From the NCBI GenBank assembly GCA_037962975.1, contig CM075675.1, forward strand, positions 108,712,718 to 108,776,717: DNA of 64,000 nucleotides, given 5' to 3'. The notes under the pieces are model-generated. The model ran no database searches and had not been told where the DNA came from. It saw only the letters and a list, made by a program, of their open reading frames with translations. Both the position numbers and the translations under genes were made by a program. The stretch comes from Clitoria ternatea (lineage: Eukaryota; Streptophyta; Magnoliopsida; Fabales; Fabaceae). Numbering within the stretch: position 1 is the stretch's first letter; each line of letters begins with the position of its first letter. Positions 48,912 to 61,192 of this stretch are shown here, in pieces.

Positions 48912-49088
48912 CAGACTGTTTGGAGCAGTTGAAGAACGGAGAAAACCTCCGTTAGTCCGTGGGAACTTTTTGATCCTACGGATGAACGGAGTTTTGATTG
49001 TCTCTAACGACGTAAAGAATTAATATCAACCTTTAAATTTTTCACTTCAACTCAACTCCGTTTCCCCAACTGCAAACTAAACACCCCT
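48912..49088 (-). mobile_element. TTA-target MITE copy 3 (177 bp), inverted
   Basis: On the minus strand it starts aggggtgtttagtttgcag and continues gttggggaaacggagttgag, matching copy 2 closely. The duplication tta flanks it (48909-48911 and 49089-49091). It is inverted relative to copy 2, about 1.1 kb away. Confidence 0.78.
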
Positions 49089-49124
49089 TTAGTAAAAGAA
49101 GAGAGCTGTCAAAACAGAAAGCAG

Positions 49125-51058
49125 ATGGAGCTGTCACTGCTTAAAACCGGTGTTCTGGATTATGCAGAACTTGAAGATGTGGACATGGTCATTGAGGTTG
49201 GTTGCCTGTAGTATTTTTTATTTTTCTTGAAAAATAGTTGACATGGTTTAAAATATTCGAACTTGGATCCTTTAGAAAAATTGTTGGAAGTGATTCTGTT
49301 AAAAATATTTATTAAGTTCATTTCCTAAGTTTCATAGTACTGAATACCTTGTGAACGGATGAAATATATAAACATTTCTTTTCCTGTCTTGTTGTCCGTT
49401 GAAAGTTAATTAGAATTCTCTTTTTGCGGGATGTAATTGAAAATATTAATCTTAAATAAACTATATTTAGTGATCATGAGAAGATTTGTCCTCCACAGAC
49501 ACATCAACTATTGACCTTAACATTGTTGGTGAAAAGACCAGATCTCATGATCGCATTGTGGGTGCTTATTTTTTCAGGTTATTAACCCATTCTTCCTGTT
49601 TCCTTTCTTTTTAAAGTGAAAAGAGAATTATTTTTTTCAAAACGGTGATTTAAGGAAAGGGTTGTTCTGAGAATAAAAACAAATACCATGTTTGAATTAT
49701 TTGTCTTTTTTTGTTTGTTATGATTTGACGAGGTAAGATCACTGCACGTTTTATACCTCATTAGCATCAATTCTACTCCTTGAGATGGGATAGAATGTGA
49801 TTATTGTCTTGCAAATTTATGGGCAACTTGTCTTGCTCATCTTTGGGGTGAGGAGTATGTTTGATCTCTGGCAGCAGACCATTTCTTTAGGTTCATCCTT
49901 GATACACTTGCTTGATCAACCAGGTGAATTCTCCAGGTTTACTTGACTTTTTATTAGGAATCTAAGATTTGCAGATATTGCCGAACTCCTCTTGTGGAAA
50001 ACAACATAAGAGCTTAATATCTGAGGCCGGTCGTAAATATAAGTTTGCAGATACTGCCGAACTTCTCAGCTCAAACTTGTGTTTAATTATAATTATAATT
50101 ATAAGGCTATATATAATAAAGCCATTCTATCATTTTGGTTTATACTTCTGCAGTTTTTTTCCCGCTGATGAACTCTTTCTTACGTTTATGTAAATGATGA
50201 AGAAACTATGTCAACAACAGGCTCTATGATTTCTTTGATCAGAAGAAAACAGTCAGAAGAAATTCTTCATTCCTTTAACTCAAAGAAACTAGACCCGTCA
50301 AGATACTAAATTCAGGCTGGATTTGTATGAATACAGTTTTATTGATCCCGTGGCAGATATAATCCTGAGAGGCACTAAATGAGTTTGGGGTAACTATGTA
50401 GTGTGTTTAAATTGGTTTTCTGAGGTCAATTCCAATTCCAGCTGAAGCTATGCTTATTTCTTAATATGTTATTTCCATTTGAATCATGTTTGTATGCTTG
50501 ATAGTTAATTTCATGACAAGAAGTGATCCCACGCTGATCTTAGTCTAAAGGCCACGAATGTTGTTTAGTTTATATAGCATCATTTATTTCTTAAAGCATA
50601 TGGTTGCAATTGCCATGTTGTTACTCTGAATGGATGTAACTGTATAGTGTATACACCTTATGTTGTAGCAGTTTATGAATTCTAGTAGTTAATGTCCCAA
50701 AGCTTAGATATTAAATTACATTTGTCTCCTGGACAGGATCCTGTTTTAAATAACTCTCTGGAAACATGTTTTGTGGATGCATTCTAAGTTTCTAATATGT
50801 TACATAACTTCTTCATGTGCAGTCCTGTTCACATTGACATTGTGCCACTTGGAGATCGTATGGACTAACAAAACTTCTGCACAAGTGATTCTTGATCTGA
50901 TGATAGTTGTCAAAATCATAAAAATTGCTCTTGTCGTGGTGGGTAACTGCACTGGTTTTGCAGTGAATATCCACAAGGTGCTCATTTGTTGGTTCACTTG
51001 GGCGTGGATCTTTACAGAATCGAGAGATTGATAAGCAATCCTGGTCTTCTCTTGGGAT
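49125..51058 (+). pseudogene. Remnant of a peroxisomal multifunctional beta-oxidation protein gene (MFP2/AIM1-like)
   Basis: Three exon-like fragments match the 3-hydroxyacyl-CoA dehydrogenase half of plant multifunctional proteins (MFP2/AIM1), in order and with intron borders kept. Fragment A (49125-49196) reads GVLDYAELEDVDMVIE and ends at a GT. Fragment B (49499-49577) reads TSTIDLNIVGEKTRSHDRIV then GAYFF, between AG and GT. Fragment C (50823-51058) reads NKTSAQVILDLM and VVVGNCTGFAVN, then in another frame QGAHLLVHLGVDLYRIERLI. At least two frameshifts lie in fragment C, and the hydratase half and the rest of the protein are missing. Introns are retained, so this is a decayed genomic duplicate rather than a retrocopy. 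Functional MFPs carry out hydratase and dehydrogenase steps of fatty-acid breakdown in peroxisomes; this copy cannot. Confidence 0.82.
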
Positions 51059-51656
51059 TTCTGAATCCTTAATGTTTGTTTCTTTTACAATTTATTCTCA
51101 AAATTCAATATTTTTTATAAGCATTTTCAGTTCACGTTCTTCATCAACTTGAGAAATTAGGATTCCATTCATTATTACGTAAATAAATTATGCAGTAGTC
51201 AGTTTTATAATTTAATCCAAATTAACTCCGGCTAGCAACTGATTTAAAATGAAATTCCTATTGAAAAAATCTAATCCTACTTATTAATCGTAATATTATA
51301 AAAGCGAGCTTATTAGTTGTCCTAAAAATCATGTTCGTTCTGCAGATCATTTGGTAGGTGCTGATACAAAGCCTTGTATTTCATTTAATGACAAAAATTG
51401 TCGTAGATCCTTCCCATAGAATTTGTGAAATACATCAGAGGTTACATTTCTTTTGCCTGGATACATTGTTGATTTTCGACAAAGATTCATGGTATGCCTG
51501 CTGTGGACCATGTTGTCAGACTGTTGAATGTTGTGAAACCAGGTTCTTCATATTCCTTCTCAGCATTGAGAACTCAGAGAAAAAATATTTGACCATGAAA
51601 GGTAAATTATTTTCATAAATCACACGAAAGCAAAGGTAGAAGAATCACTCTACACT
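51059..51656. other. Intergenic DNA between the MFP remnant and the kinase gene
   Basis: A frame at 51358-51618 (+) is cysteine-rich (about 86 codons) but unrecognised. It could be further debris of the neighbouring pseudogene, but I could not match it to that family. The right end is the 3' flank of the kinase gene. Confidence 0.35.
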
Positions 51657-54600
51657 TCACGCTCTTCCTGTGGATGATGTGCTTGAGCTGCTTTCATTTC
51701 CAGAGAGGGATTCATTGGTTGAGTTCTAAAACAAACAGTCGAAGTCAATCATCTGAGTTCTGCAAAGAAAAGATGAAGAGAAGGATAGGGATACAGACTT
51801 ACTTGAGGTGAGGAGTGTATGGAAGGGTTACTGCTTCTGGAAGCGAATCCAAACATCATGAGAGGGACCATGCTTTCTTCAGCAAATGCTCTGAGTTTAT
51901 TTAACTCAGGTAAGACAACTTTGCCAAGATCAGGTCTGTCTTTTTTCCTCATTTCAGCACACTGCAGGCAAAGCTTGGCAAAATGCAAAGTCTGCTCAAG
52001 TGGCCAGTCCTGAACTGCAGGGTCAAGCATCTCAGCAAAGGTCCCTTTCTCAATGGCTCTTCCCACATGATGAGTCAAACCCATTGGGGGCTTAGCCGTC
52101 ACCAATTGCAGAAGCATGATCCCCAGAGAGTAAATATCAGATTTTATTCCAAGCAATCCCGTTTGCTGGTACTCAGGGTCAATGTAGCAGAATGTTCCAG
52201 CAGTTGATGTCATGTGATACTGAGTCACCGAGTCAGCAACCGAAGGAGGGACAAGCCTCGCCAACCCAACATCACCGATCTTGCTCACATAGTTACGGTC
52301 TAGCAGAATGTTAGCGGGTTTCAGGTCGCGGTGGACTAGTGGCTCTGGCTTTGTCTGGTGAAGAAAAAGGAGAGCCGTGGCTATCTCTGCAGCAATTTGG
52401 AACCTTAGCTGCCATGGAAGAGGTGGACGTTTACCTCTCCTGAACAGGCAGTCATCCAAGCTTCCATTCGCCATGTACTCATACACTATGCAACCATACT
52501 CTGGACATGCTCCCAGCAGCAGAACCATGTTTGGATGCCTTATGCAGCTTAGCACTTCAACCTACACTCAAAACATATGTTATCTCTAATTAATTAAATT
52601 TGGAATTCCACTTTGATAACGTAAGTTGATTTTTTTTTTTTTGTTAATTATAGCTATCCGCCTTCAGAAACTATCATTTTCAAGGCTTAGTAAGTCATGT
52701 GAATTGAACTTGGAACTTTTTTCACAGTTTTAGTTTATATTGTCAAGTGAGTCACAACTCAAATGGTTTGTAAGTTGATTGTTTATTTATTAATCAGGTT
52801 AAGAAAAAGAGTAAAGAAAAATTAATGAAACGAATGATCATACTTCTTGGTTAAACTGGGCACGTCCTTGAGCAGCATCTGGCTTCAAAACTTTGATTGC
52901 AACTTGTGTGCAATCAAGTTCACACCTGTAGACAGGACCATAACCTCCTTCACCGATCTTGAGAGAATCATCGAAGTTGTTGGTTGCCGCTTCAATTTCC
53001 TCAATGGTGTATTTTCTGCACCTGGCAGTGCCGTGTCCAAAAGGGTCATCTAACCTTGTTCTCTTCTGGGCCTGCAATGTTGCAATTTTCTGAGATGTTT
53101 CTGCGGCCTTCAATGCAACTCTGCACTTCTCCTGCTCCATCTCAGCAAGTGCCAAGGCTGATTCCTCACCTGATTTGGCCTCTTCCATCTTCTTTTGTTC
53201 CTCCGCCTTCCAGCGTTGAAGTTCCATCGCCTTTTGCTTCGCTGACATGGCTTCCTTGCAAGCGGAGCTGTACATCTCCATTGTCTGCTTCAGTTCTAGT
53301 TTCAGTCTCCTCATCTCTGCTTCCATCTCCTCCTATATTTTACAGATATTTATTTAGTAATTAAAACATGAATGCTTGTGTTTCATTCTGTTGAAGGGTA
53401 GGTAATTAATGATTGAACATGAGGGTTATAAGATGGTCTAATAATAAAAGAAACAGAAAGGAAGGAGAATATCGTGTGTTTGACTTCATAACAAATAAAC
53501 TGTTACTTTGGTCTATAAAAGAAAGAAACATGAATGAATGAATACATACGGAGTCGGAAATCATTGATGGTACTAAGCCAAAGCCACCACTGCCTTGGGA
53601 GGAGAATGAGTAGTCATCCATGTTATTGGCTCCACCAGAGTGTGAAGAAGCGAAGCTTCTAGAATCAGTATCAGAGCCAAATGAAATCCTTGGTGCGGCG
53701 TTGCTGTTGCTGACATCCAAGTCGTCATACATGGTTGGAAACATTCGATCAACACTTGGCCTTCCACTGCTCACAAATGAAATATCTGAATCCGGCATGC
53801 TTGAAGACTCGTATGATTTCTTCCCATATCTTGTGAAAGGTGATCTGCATCCATGCATGCAAATTGCAATACCATAACACATCATTAACTTATTAATTGG
53901 AATCAAATGATCATGAAAATAATTAAACTTACATGAAATCATCTTCATCGAGCGCAGGTGGTTGGCGTGTCCCATATGCGCCCTTCTCTAATGTAGCTTG
54001 TGGAGCGGCTGTGTACAATGTCATATGAATCAGTGAGTGTTGCATATGAAAATGAGTTATTATATATATATATATATATAAAGAAAGATGAAAGGGATAT
54101 AATAACATACGTCGTGGAGGGTAGTTGCGTGCAGATAGAGAATCAAGTGTTTTATGAGTATTAATAATATCAGTAGAAATTGGGACAGGGTAATGGTGAG
54201 GATGAGGTTGAGGTTGAGAGGGCTGGAATGAGGTGGTACGGGTGGTTGATGGTGCAGCTTTAGGAGGAGCAGGGAGTGGAGCAGTGGAATTTCTAACGTT
54301 TGAGATTTTTCCTTTTGAAATTGTATAAACGGTGCAGAATGCTGGTGCCCCTTTTGACACGCTGCTTGGGACATCGGTTGTTCTAAATCTTCTGTCATAA
54401 ACACACACCATGCAATACGATAATACATCAATTCATTGTTCATTTGAGACATAGCTAATCAAATGAAATAAAGTTACCTAACAATGCCACCCCTTGATGG
54501 GGCTCCAAGTACCAGAAGCTCGATGGAATACGTCGAAATGCAGTCTATTAATGCCTTTGCTATATCCGTGTCCTCCAACAAAACTTCCTTGCATTGTATC

Positions 54601-54925
54601 TGCACTTTGCTAATTGTTAATATACCAAACACAAATCATTGTTGAATAATGATGAAAATGAGGTACTAACGCTTTTTCTGTTGCAGAAGACTCGAAATGA
54701 ATCAAAAAGTTCCTTGGAATCACTGTCGGCCACAGGTTCGTTGCCATCTCCGGAGCAATATGATGATCTATGTCTAACATGAATTAGATAGAGATATTGA
54801 TCTTTAGGAAGAAGACTATCCACTGCCCACTTGGCAGCATGTTGGCTTGTTTTGTTGTTCTCAATTGCCACAGCCACCACACGGCCTGCACCTAGTTTCT
54901 TCTCTGAATTCACCCTTGTTGACAT
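51657..54925 (-). CDS. USP-domain receptor-like cytoplasmic kinase, RLCK IX type (781 aa, no U-box)
   Basis: Eight minus-strand exons join in frame: 54671-54925, 54478-54599, 54111-54391, 53933-54008, 53550-53844, 52844-53332, 51803-52561, 51657-51725. The N-terminus (about residues 15-165) is a universal-stress-protein domain (VVAVAIENNKTSQHAAKWAV, LLVLGAPSRGG). A serine-rich linker and a coiled coil (about 344-435, EMRRLKLELKQTMEMY) follow. The kinase domain (about 463-735) has IGEGGYGPVY, the ATP-binding Lys in VAIKVLK (residue 490), HRDLKPAN (Asp 585) and DVGLA in place of DFG, a change I recall as usual in this group. Relatives often end in a U-box and act as E3 ligases, but here the last exon is only a serine-rich tail (NESSSSTSSTGRA). 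It is probably a cytoplasmic Ser/Thr kinase; substrate unknown. The start at 54925 is the first true ATG. Confidence 0.93.
54059..54080. repeat. (TA)n microsatellite in a kinase-gene intron
   Basis: About 22 bp of alternating TA in the intron between the 54111-54391 and 53933-54008 exons. Confidence 0.9.
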
Positions 54926-55736
54926 TTTTTCAATTAACTTCAAATTCTCTCCCCTGATGCAAACTAGTTAGTTTGGACTTTGGAGGATGAGAATTGTTCA
55001 GCTACCATTCTCACATTACCCTTAAATAATTATAACAACGACATGCTGTGTGCTGCATTTTTAGTATAGTTTGTTGAAACTCCAACGTCCTAGCTGTTCA
55101 TGATAATTACTTTGCTCTTTCTTGTTTAATTAGCCTCCAAAATTAGACAACGTTGGCATCTACTGTGTCATGTACAATTCAAATATGATACATGTTCCCT
55201 TCATTTTGGGAATATACAGTTTGGCTCTAACCCAATATCAATTTTGCTCCTTAGTATACTTACACTAAATTCACCTAACACATAAAATTACTTTTATCAT
55301 CTCATTCCTAAATGGTTATTGCTTATCAGTTCATGATTAAATTTGTCTCTCATTCGGTAGTAATTAACAATTACTACTATTTCTTGGGTTGTTGTTGTTT
55401 GTTAATTTTTTTTTTTCGTGTGGTTGTTATTTGTTATTAATGAGTGGCCAATGTTGCATATCAATTAAATCAATCAAGTTATACAAGAGGATTTTTAATA
55501 TGGTTATATTTTTTTAATTTTAGTTGAGTGTGGTTGTTTGTTTTTAATGAGTTGTTAACAATCATTAATAAATTCAATTATATTAAATTTATCATACCAC
55601 TATTTAGTAATTTGATTTCCTTTTTTTTTTTTTATCTTCGGGTGATTGATGAGAGAAATCAATGAAGACCAAATCTCATATAGAAACCTGTTTTGGGACT
55701 ATAGCCGCATATAAGTGTGGATGAAGTTATTAATAC

Positions 55737-55782
<46 letters not shown>

Positions 55783-57804
55783 TTTACTTTTCACTCAAAC
55801 TTTATCTTTATTTCTTGTAAAAAATAAAAAATAGTGTGAATAAATATATTAGAATAGTAAAGTTCCACTCTATATGTCTGTCTGTGGTATATTTCTTTCT
55901 CCATTTTTGGTGGTTTTGGCTCTACTTTTCATTTTTTTAAAAACAAAATTGAAGACAACTGAATTCATTGATAAATTCAATAATAAATATAAATTTTCCT
56001 AAATAATTTAGTTTAACTTGAATTAATCCAAACAATGTTTTACTTTTAGAATTTAATCTTGCACTTAATTAAAACTTTAAAATAAATTTATTTTCATCAA
56101 ATATAAGAGCGTCAATCCATTCAATCTAAAAATAAATTTGTCAATAATATATTAAATTTTAGAGTTCATTTGTGATGTAACGTCAATATAAAAAAAATCA
56201 ATGATTTTATTTATTTATATGATCATTCATGATCAATCCAAAAAAATCTTATGTTAATGTATTTCAATTTATAGTAACTTAAAAAATTCATGTTAAAAAC
56301 ATAAAGGATCTGAGTTTTTTTTCTAGTTAAATATATTTATTCGTTCACTCTTTTTAATATAACATGAATTAAATCAATTCAATTATTGAATTGTATGATA
56401 GTATCATGTAAAATTTTGGAAAAAATGAAACATTCATAGATACATATCATCTTCACAGCAAACTTTTGTTTATATAGTAAATTATATAACTTCCATTAAA
56501 ATTTCACTAAAAATCAAACATTTATAAATACTTCAATCTTAAAAACTTTCGGACTCAACGAACCCATCTTCCTAAACTACATATAAGTATTATTACAATA
56601 TATGTATATACATACTTCAAACTCTTTTATTTATTTAATTATAATTTTAAAATTCAATTATAATAGCTAGACTCAAATATGAAAAAAAAGCTTATAAAAT
56701 GTTTAAATTAGGATCACTCCTAAAGTCTATTTTGCCACAATTAAGCCCTTCAAGGCATTTTAAACATTAGGAAATTTTTACATGTGTTTTTTTAAGCTTT
56801 TTTTTAAAACTAAAATATTTGTAATATAAAAATAAATAAATACAAGACTTACTCTTCAATGACAAATATATTTAACCAAGTATTGAAGATTTAATTATTA
56901 TTTTAAATATGTAACAATTTTAAAACTTTAAGACGACTATCTTATCCATTAAAATGTCTACAAATTAATAAAAAGATTGATCACCACGAAAAATATGTCT
57001 TAATTTACATCTAAAAAATAGTGCAAATGTTTATCCTTTCAAACATAGAGCATATGCCTCTCAAAACAGAAAAGATCACAACCCTGGGAGGACTAAGTAG
57101 ATGGTAATCCTATTTATTTATGAAGGACCAAATTGATTATTTATTCTAAATTAAATGAAAATTAAAATTTGGACAACATTATCATTATTTGACCTTTTTT
57201 TAATGAATCATTATTTGAGCATATTATGACATTCATAGTGATGAACCCGCTGTACATATATTGGTAATGACAATGTACCACTTGTGAACAACAGAGCTGG
57301 TCAGAAATAAACAAATCTATTCTATTTTCCTACCTAAACTAAACTGAGGTACAAGTGGTTGTTAAAAACTGAAAGGGTAATATTGAGCCTACATTGGATT
57401 AGAAGCTAAAAAACTGATGACCTTGGAATAAGTTGGAATGAGAAAAAATTGAGATGTTGCTAGTACAGAGAGAAACTTGGATATGGGTGGCAATGCAAAT
57501 CCCAAGATATATTAATCAGTGAGAGAAAAATTGGATTTGATTTAGATTGAACCTCAAATCCACCTCATCACATCACATGCTTGGCATTTAGTTCTTGTTC
57601 CCCTCGGCTTTGCATTAGCCTAGCCGCACCACCTTACACCAAACAGTACTGGGAAAATTCAAGAAAAAACATTGTAACCCAGTATTTTAAGGAGCACAAA
57701 CCATTCCATTCCATACCATACCATTACATTACACTACACTGATGCTACAGCTAGAAATTATGAAATCAATCCTACTGTTGGAAGCCTATCCTAGCCTGAA
57801 TCAT
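54926..57804. other. AT-rich intergenic region
   Basis: No gene is supported in this 2.9-kb stretch. It contains the kinase-gene promoter at its left and the receptor-kinase 3' flank at its right. Poly(T) runs and AT-rich DNA dominate. Confidence 0.55.
55741..55777. repeat. (AT)n microsatellite
   Basis: About 37 bp of uninterrupted alternating AT. Confidence 0.95.
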
Positions 57805-60025
57805 TCAACCATTTGAATGGATATCATCATCTTCATCATCATCTGCATCTGCATCATCATTATCATCCCTATGATCTGTTTCCATTACCTCTTGGATTCT
57901 GCCTACAGCTTCTTTTAGATCCAATCTGTTGTCCACATTCAATTCACAACAAGCCAATGCAATTTTGATGAGCTTTACCATCTCCCCTTCATTGTGTTTT
58001 GTGAAGTCCATGTCCTTGGCAAACACCTCACTAGTCCACTCTTCTGGGACAACGGAATCCACCCATGTTGCCAAACTCAACTCACTTCCTTTGCCTTGTT
58101 GTAGAAAGTTAGAAGGGAAGTTTCCTGTAAGAATCTCCAAAATGAGTATCCCAAGACTCCACACATCACTCTTCTTTGTCACACGCCCGTGCTGCAAATA
58201 CTCTGGGGACTTGTAGATCACCACTATGTCCGGTGCAAGTTCCTGGTTTATCACTGGCACCAACCCATAGTCAGTGAGTATGGGCTCATAAGTTTCGCTC
58301 AGAAGCACGTTGGAGGATTTAAGATGCCCGTGTGGTGCAACCAGGCTCGGCAACTCCTTGTAAAGATATTCAAGCCCTTTTGCTATTCCTTTCACAATCT
58401 TCAACCTTGTTGCCCAATCTAGGCTTGGTTGCCCCAGACCTTGGTATCCTGATGAATCAAATCAAACATCAACCTTATATAAATATATATTCAACCTAAT
58501 CAAATTGTAATTGGATTAAGATACATTCATCAGTGTTCTAAATTGTTGTAAATATCAAAGTTTTTTTAGCATATCAATCACATTCACTACCTGAGTTGAC
58601 TGTAATATTAAGATTTTTGAAGCTACATCAGCGACCGGCAATTTAAAACACTAATGTTGATAATGGTATATATTAACTATTCATCATGTTTAAGGTTGTA
58701 CCGTGAAGGCGAACAGCCAGGCTGCCATTGTGAACGAAATCAGTGACCAAGAGTTTCTCTTCCTTTCTGTAGTAGTAAGCAACAAGAGGGAGGAGATTGG
58801 GATGAGAGAGCCTTCCAATGCGGCGCATATGTTCCTGAAACTCTTCCTTACCGACATTGTTCATTTGTTTGACTCTCTTGACGACCATGATTGGGCCATT
58901 CAAGAGAGCAGCCTTGTAGGAAGAGCTGAAACAGCCGCTACCCAATATCTCAGCAGATGCCCTGAGAAGGTCTTGCAGATCAAAATGGTCCCTGTCATCA
59001 CTCACGAACGAAAGCATCATGCTTTCAGCTTTTCTGCTCCCGTGGCTCTGGGTCCTGCTCTGTCCCGACCCACGTGACCTATGGCTTCCTTCCTCCGAAC
59101 CTTCTCTGCTTGCTGCTTTGTTCGATGGTGATGATGGATTCTCAGTAGACGCCACTGTTGGAATGAGTTGTTTTCTTCTTCTACGGATCACCATTAATAT
59201 TACTGCCACAGTCACAATGAGTACCACACAAACAAGAACCACAAGCGCAACAATACTCACTAATGATTTCTTCTTCTTCTTCTTCTTCGGCTCCTCCGGC
59301 TCCGATTCCGGGGATGTCGAGGAGCATGCATCTAATGGTGCGCCACAAAGCCCTTCATTGCCAGAAAAAGATGAAGCGGGTAAGTCACTGAGGCTGGCTG
59401 GTATTTCTCCCTCTAAGAGATTATCGGCTACGTTAAAAGATTTCAACTTTTCTTGAGGAAAATCGGGAATGTGTCCAGTGAATTGGTTACCATCCAACCT
59501 CAACTCGATGAGCCTGGGCAAGGAAGGGAGGGAAGGTGGAATGGGGCCAGTGAAGTGGTTGTTTGACAAATGGATTTTCTTGAGCCATTGCATTCCCTGA
59601 AAAGCTTGGGGAGGAAGGTCCCCAAAAAACTTGTTATTGGAGAGGAAAAGGGTCTTCAAACCTACAAGCTTGTTGAGGTCTGGCCATGGGGTGTCAAAAT
59701 CATTGTCCATGAAGCTAAGGGTTCTCAGAAAAGGCAACTCGCGGAGGGAATCCACGTCAAGGAGGCCCTTGAGGCTCTTTTTCTCAAGCTGCAAACCCCA
59801 AATGTGACCCTTGTAACATTGAATGCCAGACCAATTGGCAGTATCACCGGAACATGGAGGGGTGGATGCATTCCAGGAAGACAATGCAGGATTGTTGTTT
59901 TGGAGAGATTCCTTGAATTTGAGGAGGGGTTCTGTGTCAGGGGCACCGACAGTGTACAACAAGAGAAGGACGAATATGAGATAAATGTATGGGAACCAAG
60001 GCGTTGAAGTTAAGGCAAGGACCAT
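57805..60025 (-). CDS. PRK: Pollen receptor-like kinase (PRK family, LRR-RLK III type, 655 aa)
   Basis: Two minus-strand exons, 58702-60025 and 57805-58448, join in frame (CAC-G / GA-TAC). Residues 1-28 are a signal peptide (YIYLIFVLLLLYTVGA). An LRR N-cap with WSGIQC and about five leucine-rich repeats (to about residue 215) form the ectodomain. A lysine run (247-253), a membrane span (about 254-280) and RRRRK follow. The kinase-like domain (about 356-625) has GSGCFSSSYKA, Lys in VVKR (383), but HGHLKSSN (482-489) instead of HRD, so the catalytic Asp is replaced by His; DYG (501-503) replaces DFG. Such atypical kinases are the rule in PRKs, which act at the pollen-tube plasma membrane in tip growth and ligand perception. 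The C-terminus is an acidic Asp tail. The first ATG giving a signal peptide is 60025. Expression in pollen is inferred from family only. Confidence 0.93.
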
Positions 60026-60224
60026 AGTGAAGAAGGGGATAGGAGGGGGAAGTGCAGGGTTGGCTGGCACACGCACAAGGAAGGGTGCTGCGTGCGCGCC
60101 CTCGACGAACAACAATGGATGGTGATGGCAACCCTTGCGGATGGAAGGTCCACAACTTCAGATGCCAATGGCATTGAAAGGAGAAACGCAAACACAGAGA
60201 AAAAGAGCCAATAATAGAATCGAG

Positions 60225-60227
<3 letters not shown>

Positions 60228-60299
<72 letters not shown>
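60228..60299 (-). repeat. (AG)36 tract, (CT)n on the gene strand, upstream of the PRK gene
   Basis: Seventy-two bp of uninterrupted AG lie 203-274 bp upstream of the PRK ATG. On the gene strand this is a CT-rich tract of a kind common in plant promoters and 5' UTRs, where it can bind GAGA-type factors. Whether it is transcribed cannot be told. Confidence 0.9.
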
Positions 60300-60300
<1 letters not shown>

Positions 60301-60302
<2 letters not shown>

Positions 60303-60906
60303 GGTTGACAAAGTCATTTGTTATTTATTTATTTGTTGGTTGGTTGCATGAAATTGCACGAGAATGTGCATGTGTCTTCTCTGAATACCACACTATACCA
60401 TCTTCCCCTTCTTTTTAGCCTTCCATGCCATGCACTCTAGCTACCATCACCAAAGGAAGGATATTGCGGCGTCATTCAAATTTACATCAAGAGAAAGCGA
60501 TCATTCACATATGTTAATAATCAAATTACAGGACTGCATTTCTCACTTGATCCATCAAGCGTTTGTCATTTACCCATTATCATTTTTGTATTTTTCTTTT
60601 CCAAATGACACATTATGTTTTGCCATGGCTTATAACTCGAAATTTAAACAAAAAAAGACATGAAAAATCAGGCTCCAAAACAATTAATTAAAATTGTACC
60701 CGTCAAGATATTTAAATAACCTTTTCATCAAAAATAATTTGTTGTTTTTTTAAATATAAATACCATCCCATGTCTCTTGCTTCTAGGATAAAAAAAATGT
60801 TATTAATGAGTGTACCAACACTAGAGCAAAATGTAGATATAAGCAAGGGGATATAAGCACGGTTAATATGCATGTGTAGTGACATTTTTTGAAAATTTAA
60901 GGAAAA
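60301..60906. other. Intergenic DNA upstream of the PRK gene
   Basis: Holds the distal PRK promoter; no gene is supported. Short frames (60430-60663, 60712-60909) show no family resemblance. Confidence 0.5.
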
Positions 60907-60911
60907 CAATA

Positions 60912-61187
60912 TGATCCGGTCGTGACATGAACAATAAGATAATTTGACTGTAATTCCCTTGAATATTCATTGACTTGAGCATCAGAGCGTTCTTGTAGGT
61001 GACACCCCTTTCACCCCACAATGCGTAAGCCTGGTGATTTGGTATGATGATTAACTCAAAGACCTTTATTTCCTACTGAAATAAAGTATATAATATCGGA
61101 TCCCCACTGACAAAAAACTTACATCTGAAATCACATATTAAGGACTGTCTCGAGGCCAGCTTTTGTACCCCGACCCAGACCAGTTCA
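60912..61187 (+). mobile_element. Short solo LTR (276 bp) of the ccggt family
   Basis: It starts tgatccggtc and ends gaccagttca, as the Tat LTRs do. The middle keeps ttgacttgagcatcagagcg and tgtaggtgacacccctttca, recognisable counterparts of the Tat LTR segment around its cgtcggagaatc site. The 5-bp duplication caata is exact (60907-60911 and 61188-61192). At 276 bp it is about a third of the Tat LTR, so it is either an internally deleted copy or a short-LTR subfamily. Confidence 0.8.
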
Positions 61188-61192
61188 CAATA

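Noticed and set aside
47654..49088. One 1.43-kb transposon bounded by MITE copies 2 and 3
   Set aside because: Each copy has its own two ends and its own tta duplications, so they are two insertions rather than the two ends of one.
51657..54925. Calling the kinase gene a U-box E3 ligase
   Set aside because: No U-box follows the kinase domain; the last exon is a short serine-rich tail with a stop.
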